Source: Liolophura sinensis
Lineage: Eukaryota; Mollusca; Polyplacophora; Chitonida; Chitonidae
Reading direction: 5' to 3'
DNA: 64,000 nucleotides
NCBI RefSeq assembly: GCF_032854445.1
Contig: NC_088295.1
Location: 31,864,470 to 31,928,469 of the forward strand
The notes under the pieces: model-generated
Database searches by the model: none
Seen by the model: only the letters and a program-made list of their open reading frames with translations
Told to the model about the DNA's origin: nothing
Program-made: the position numbers and the translations under genes
Part shown: positions 58,706 to 64,000 of the stretch, piece after piece
Layout of the letters: the number at the start of each line of letters is the position of its first letter
Position numbering within the stretch: position 1 is the first letter of the stretch

Positions 58706-59008
58706 CTATGAAAGTGTCCATCTCGCCTGGTGCAGGGCTGATCGATTGGAACTCATACTAAAAAACTGTGCGCTTGGACGCAGGAATAGAACTTCAGGTC
58801 TCGGTGGCTTGACGTAGTCTGCGCAGAATCGAGAGATACAGACTAGGTTGCTTTGGCGTATCTCCTCCAGCGACCAGTAGAAAACCGCAGAATACAGCTT
58901 GCCACTGATGACACTATACCAGTCCACATCGACCAGGCTGCATTTTACTGCCTGTGGACTGAGACATAAATGGTAGAGCCCAACTGACAGAAAAGAATGA
59001 TCGATCAA
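58706..59008 (-). CDS. Unassigned ORF in frame upstream of the DUF229-like gene
   Basis: A 100-codon frame in the same reading frame as the 811-residue gene, separated from its ATG by a TAG (58708-58706) and ten codons. Acceptor-like sequences precede it (cattgcag near 59019; ttcttttctgtcag near 58979). It contains 'GKLYSAVFYWSLEEIRQ' and 'ADYVKPPRPEVLF'. It could be an upstream ORF, an exon of a longer form broken by the stop, or chance. I do not recognise it. Confidence 0.2.
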   Translation of the reverse strand: MIDHSFLSVGLYHLCLSPQAVKCSLVDVDWYSVISGKLYSAVFYWSLEEIRQSNLVCISRFCADYVKPPRPEVLFLRPSAQFFSMSSNRSALHQARWTLS

Positions 59009-59049
59009 GAGGGTAGGTCTGCAATGATCAAGGAAAGTTAATTACTACA

Positions 59050-60600
59050 AGATGCGTAATCAATATATATAGACTGTTTAAAATTGCATTGCCTCAAACG
59101 GCGTGGTCCAGTTGTTCTAAGGTGTATTAGCTAATGCTGGAAAATGTTAGCCAAACTCAGAAGCCAGTGCAGTTGGTACAGAGGCAACATATAACAGCAG
59201 CAGATTTAGTTCATATTTAATACAATGTTATGCAGTTCATTTGGCTTGGATACAAAATTGAGGACTTGGTTAAAAGTTAAACCTGGTATTATGTCTTAAA
59301 ACTGATTTGAACAACTGCGTCCTGTGGTAAAAAGGAAGACACTGCGAAATGTTCAACGAACAAACTGTGGAAGTTTAAGTGGGCTTTTAAACCTTCGACA
59401 ATGTACAGTTTTTTCCCTTTTCGATAAAATTATCGAGCTGACAATGGTATGTGTTGATAATACCCTCTTCGACGGAGCAATAAGGTCTGGTCTTTTCTGT
59501 GGAATCGGGCGTAGTTCAGATCTACTGCTGAACCATGTAGCTCTAAGTGTGAAGTTCACTAAGATATAAACCTAGAACGATTTATTATACATGCAAAACA
59601 TCCACCATACTTTGGTATGGTTTTCAATATGTAAGGCCTCATTCCTCAATTTATGACTAGATCTTTCATTTTGATATTCACTATATTATTTCATTCAGCT
59701 CTTGGTCTCATTGTTTATTTGTATATTTCGATACCATAAAGAAGAGGTAAATAGCTAATCTACAGGCTTAAATATGGCATTAAATATTGAAAGCGCACAT
59801 AAATTTCTCTTCCCCTTGCATCATCAATGATGCACGAATGTATTTCACAGGTTTAACGTCAGAGACCAAGCACAAAGCTCCTTTACACGGTCTACTTTTA
59901 CAGGTAGATCAGACTGGATCTGTGTACATCTAATCTTTGCCAACATTGTTGATGCTAATAAGATGGTTTATCGATTTTCATTTCTGAGTGTGTTCGTTCA
60001 GCGTAAAATAATATCTTATTCACATGTATAGCGCACAATTCCGAATAGACTGTTCAGTTTGAGGAATGCGTCCTGGGTACGGCACAATTATTAAAGGAAA
60101 TGCCTTTGTGTGTATGTTATAGCACTGTGTACCGTGATGATATGATAGGAGACGTGCAAATTTCTTCATCAAAACAATTCGACAAGCCATATAATCGCTT
60201 CCATTCGTTAGAAACCATACACAATAACTTCTTAGCGTTGTATCTGGCCATGGTACAGTTAGTGTTGAGTCAAAGTGTCAGTCAACAACTGCTAGCAACG
60301 GTTGCTAAATCAGCAATTAGCACCAATTCCTTTGACGTATAACAACTAAACGTATCAAGGAAGCCGACGTCTCGCCTCACACTTAAATTCATTTTAAAGG
60401 GTACCTAATATAAAACAAAAACAAACGGTAAAGTATTCAGCACTGGTCTAAGCAAACTGCTTTCGTCAAATAGTTAGTCGTGCTCAAGCGAAGCACAAAA
60501 GTAAGACTACCTCTTTTTGTCCTTTAGAGACTGTGTTTGTATTTGAAGACAAAATCATGCACAGGATGTTTAGCAACCTTGTGGCCAAAGGAAGACATGA
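59050..60600. other. Intergenic, nothing recognised
   Basis: AT-rich; no repeats or splice-supported exons seen. Confidence 0.4.
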
Positions 60601-60604
60601 TGAT

Positions 60605-60756
60605 TCAACAGGCAAACAATATATGTAGGAAGACTAGTGGAAATCTGCTGTAGCAAGGTCTTGGCTTTACATGCACCATGATTGTGGTTGTGCTTAGATT
60701 GTCAGAGAATGGGACAATGGTTGGTGGTGAACGTCTATCCTCACTCATCTTATCAC
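60605..60756 (-). CDS. Candidate terminal exon with hydrophobic C-terminus
   Basis: A strong minus-strand acceptor ('ccctgtctccacag', ending 60757) opens a 152-nt exon in phase 1 that runs to TGA at 60605. The peptide includes 'DKMSEDRRSPPTIVPFSDN' and ends 'RFPLVFLHILFAC', a hydrophobic tail that could be a GPI-attachment signal or tail anchor. No upstream exon is identified, and the family is unknown. Confidence 0.4.
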
Positions 60757-61203
60757 CTGTGGAGACAGGGATAAATATTATATCTCTCTTTTTACTTACT
60801 ATAGTGCTGATATACGTATAAATGGTGTAAGTGTATGCCAATGTACGACGAAAAGGCTCCATCACTTGTCCACGTTGGGTGGCTTCTAATTACACATGTA
60901 TGAATGAAAGAATTGTTTCAGACGTGAAATCACTATTTCATCGATTCGTTTATTTGCACACCAACATGTAGGCGATTAATAAACAAACAAACCTCTATCA
61001 ACTAATACTGCATAATGGATTCCTGAAGTACCCAAACTCGTACACTCATTGGATACTTTGTAACAAGTTTATGAGGTTTGATTATTATCAGCGGATTTGT
61101 GTATATATTACTCTATACTATTGTTTGACCGGTTAAATGTCTTCTTGTTGACTTATGTTGACAGAGCATATGCAATATTTAGCAACCCAAAGTTACATTT
61201 ATA

Positions 61204-61404
61204 TCAGTATGAGTTTATTTCTTGCTAAATGTTACGGATATAAAACAGTTACGTTTGTATCAGTATAAGTTTATTTCTGGCTAAATGTTACTGATGTAAA
61301 ACAGTTACGTTTGTGTGACTTTATTTCTTGCTAAATGTTACTGATATAAAACAGTTACGTTTGTATCAGTATGAGTTTATTTCTTGCTAAATGTTACTGA
61401 TATG
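61204..61404. repeat. 56-bp tandem repeat, about 3.6 copies
   Basis: 'tcagtatgagtttatttctt' plus 'gctaaatgttactgatataa' plus 'aacagttacgtttg' repeats; the third unit has a small deletion. Confidence 0.9.
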
Positions 61405-61409
61405 AAAGC

Positions 61410-62280
61410 CGTCGGACACAACTGTGATATTATCCATTCGTAACCGTGAACGTAAAATAAAAAACATAAAAAGAGACTTTTAATTTTAAAAGTATGTTAA
61501 AGAATGGAATCAAATCAATATGCGGATGAAAACAAAGTTGTTATATCGCGTCATGTTGCGGCACATGTAAATCATTATATAGCGTAAAGACAAAGCATCA
61601 AAGAAACACAATGGTTTGAAAATGAACATTAAATATAGTTCGCAAGAGGTTAATCCTTTAAAAGGCAGTTCTTCAAATGGCTTTTAAATCTGGAGTTTAA
61701 TAGGTACACATTAGACTAAACACGAACATATTTGAAGGTTTGGTGATGTTTTATGTCAGGGACTAGATTTGAAACCAGAGTAAACCAAGTAAGTGAGATA
61801 GACCTGACATAACATGTTCTATACAAAAAACAGCGACAGTCAGGATCGAAACTGCATCCTGTCTAGTACATGTATCTTTTAAATGAATGCCTCTGCCGTT
61901 AGTTTGTTAGGTTACACATTCAAGCGCAGCCAACTCTATTCCATACCTTTGTATTTTCCCATAGGTTTATCAAATAATTTTTCATTTTTCACTGGAGAAT
62001 ACGAAGTGAACATATAGCGTGTATAATTCTACTGCAATGAGCACAGCTCGCGAGAACATCAATCCAGAAACCAACAGATGCACATACAATAGCAGACGTT
62101 TTGTCACCGCTACAGTATACTGGATGCTTAGACGATCGGTCAGATAAAAACAAGGTGTAGTCAAAAATCTCCGATATCCAACAATGTAGCCTGAAGACGT
62201 GTCATTTAGCAATAGGGGTTTCCTTCATGCAATACTGAAATACGCCTGCCTTAAAGCTGGCTTTGTATGAACATAAGTGG
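61410..62280. other. Intergenic, nothing recognised
   Basis: No repeat or exon supported. Confidence 0.4.
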
Positions 62281-62283
62281 ATA

Positions 62284-62444
62284 TTAATGAATCGACCCAA
62301 ATAATCCGTTTGTGTCAGTCATTACAGCCCGGAGCAAGACGTCTGGGCTGCTCTTTCGTGGGATAATGGATCTTTTTAAGCCGATTCGTCGAATTTTTCT
62401 CCATTGATCTCCCTCTGGAATCTCGTGGTGATCGGGACGAACAT
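62284..62444 (-). CDS. Candidate terminal exon, basic C-terminus
   Basis: A strong acceptor ('ttccattttcctag', ending 62445) opens a 161-nt phase-1 exon to TAA at 62284. The peptide includes 'RPDHHEIPEGDQWRKIRRI' and 'RKSSPDVLLRAVMTD'. It starts in the same phase as the exon at 60756, so the two could be alternative last exons of one gene or belong to two genes. No upstream exon is identified and the family is unknown. Confidence 0.35.
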
Positions 62445-62724
62445 CTAGGAAAATGGAATAAAAACATGGCTTTATTATCAATATCGGTGGATTCAAGATT
62501 CCCAGTGAATTCCTCCTCTCAGGAGCTTTAATATGTGCATACAAATCACCGAGAACCTAAAAGCTTTATTGGATTTTTATGCCAAGATTTTTCTGTCTTT
62601 TTTTGCTTTTAACAGACTTCGAAAGAGTTAAGTCATCACAATCACCTTTGCTTTAGAAAATTCCTCACTGTTTTTCATAGAATGCTTACGAGTACTCTAT
62701 TTATTGCTTAACCCTATACAATAT

Positions 62725-63175
62725 CTCATTGTGCTTCGTTGAGCGTTTAACTGTGCTCCAAATCTTTACCGAAAGAGCATTGAATTCTGTCTCACAAAGA
62801 TTCTCACTGTATCTTACAACATTGTGTCTCATTGTGATTCTCCTAGAGTCTCGTTGTGATGTAAACTGTCCCACTGTGATTCACACAACGGTTAACAATG
62901 CTTCCCATGGTCTCCTTGACATTACCTGTGTATCACTGCGATTCACCTAGTGTGTCTGTCTGCTTTACCTAGCGTCTAACTGAACTTTACCAGAGTCTCA
63001 TTGTTATTCGCCAAGTGTCTAACTGTTATTCACATAATGTTTAACAATAATGTCTCCATAATGTTCCCAGTGTTTCATGTGATTTACATGCTGTCTCACT
63101 ATGATTCACCTGGTGTCTCACTGTAATTCACCCGGTGTTTTACTATGCCTCACCAAGTGTCTCGCTGCGCTTCAG
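62725..63175. repeat. Degenerate 20-23 bp tandem repeat
   Basis: About 20 diverged units of the type 'gtgtctcactgtgattcacc'. The frame at 62729-62950 lies within it. Confidence 0.8.
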
Positions 63176-63179
63176 TTGG

Positions 63180-64000
63180 CACCTTAACGATTAAGGCACT
63201 ACTTACGGTCGGTCAAAATAAGATAAGATTATGGGCATCCTGTGTGTTAGTGAAGTAACCTTGATCAAAATATGCACATCTATTCAGGAGGATCTAATAA
63301 ATGTAACTGTGCATTATATAAAAAGATTTGAATACACAGAAAAATGGTGCTTAGTGTCTGTACTAGAAAACAAACCCCGATTGCTTTTTCTGGGGAGACA
63401 AATATATTTTTTCTACAGACAATATATACTTTAAAGACACAGTAAAGACAATCATAAACAACGACGGAAGACGCCAGTAAAATATTCCCCTTTTTCCTCA
63501 AAACATGATTCCCTGGAGTATATTACACAATTGTTAAGTACTATAGATTACCGATATAAAAGCTAAGCATACAGAACACGTCTTGACTTCCGTCGATAAA
63601 CAAAGAAAGTAACGTTCTTGAAGAAAAACACTATCTGAATTTAATTTAAGTGCTGTGAAATTTTCGTTCGCAACGTGAGGATGTTTATAGCCTTGAGAAC
63701 ACGACCGCACCTTTTTATGTACGAGACACTTCACAAGGTACGAGGCAGTCCCTGTGAGCTGTATGAAGAACTGCTCCCTTCGGAGGTGTCATTATCCCCT
63801 CCCACGTTCCTCCATTTACTTCAAAAGTCTTATGTTCCAGAGCTACTTAACCACTTAAATCAAAGCAAACACTTTTCAATGACAATATACAGCCTTTTTT
63901 CTCTGTAAAAAGGGAAATCTAATAATCCTAGTGTCAGGTATAAACTTAATAAATCCTGTAGCCAGAAGCACAAAATGGGACCCACACAACGTGTTATGAA
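63180..64000. other. Window edge, nothing firmly recognised
   Basis: Several short frames on both strands without clear splice borders. A locally GC-richer patch at 63680-63800 might hold an exon cut by the window, but I cannot assign strand or frame. Confidence 0.3.

Overview
This is animal nuclear DNA, most likely from a mollusc or close lophotrochozoan relative. Genes are split by short GT-AG introns. Intergenic DNA is AT-rich. About twenty copies or fragments of one tRNA-derived SINE are scattered on both strands; its core and (AAAT)n tail are of a type common in molluscan genomes. I see no bacterial, organellar or CRISPR features. The species cannot be named from this sequence alone.

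Layout. 1-8 kb: repeats, minisatellites and one weak exon. 7.99-9.49 kb (minus): three phase-compatible exons of an Ig-like, single-pass membrane protein, partial at both ends. 9.8-11.3 kb: a long inverted repeat whose left arm is split by a 617-bp MITE-like DNA transposon carrying a dead MADF-like reading frame. 14.05-19.60 kb and 23.18-26.22 kb (plus): two complete seven-exon actin-family genes in tandem, with all six coding introns at the same places. The first is strongly diverged, with lost nucleotide-pocket residues and a C-terminal extension. The second is close to conventional actin and has two perfect CArG boxes and a TATA box upstream. 31.96-32.14 kb (minus): a candidate first exon encoding a signal peptide. 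34.37-36.73 kb (minus): the decayed body of a tyrosine-recombinase (DIRS/Ngaro-like) retrotransposon. 39.1-41.9 and 45.75-49.6 kb: an old direct segmental duplication, the second copy enlarged by a SINE and a 41-bp satellite. 44.5 kb: a second tRNA-derived SINE family. 56.24-58.68 kb (minus): an intronless 811-residue type II membrane protein that looks like a DUF229 (sulfatase-like fold) family member lacking the expected metal-site residues. 60.6-62.4 kb (minus): two candidate terminal coding exons with strong acceptors.

The actin pair is the clearest functional unit: a tandem duplication in which one copy kept the conventional actin sequence and an SRF-type promoter, while the other diverged and collected SINEs in its introns. 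The other genes have no evident functional link to it. Exon models come from reading splice signals and frames by eye, without transcripts or database searches.
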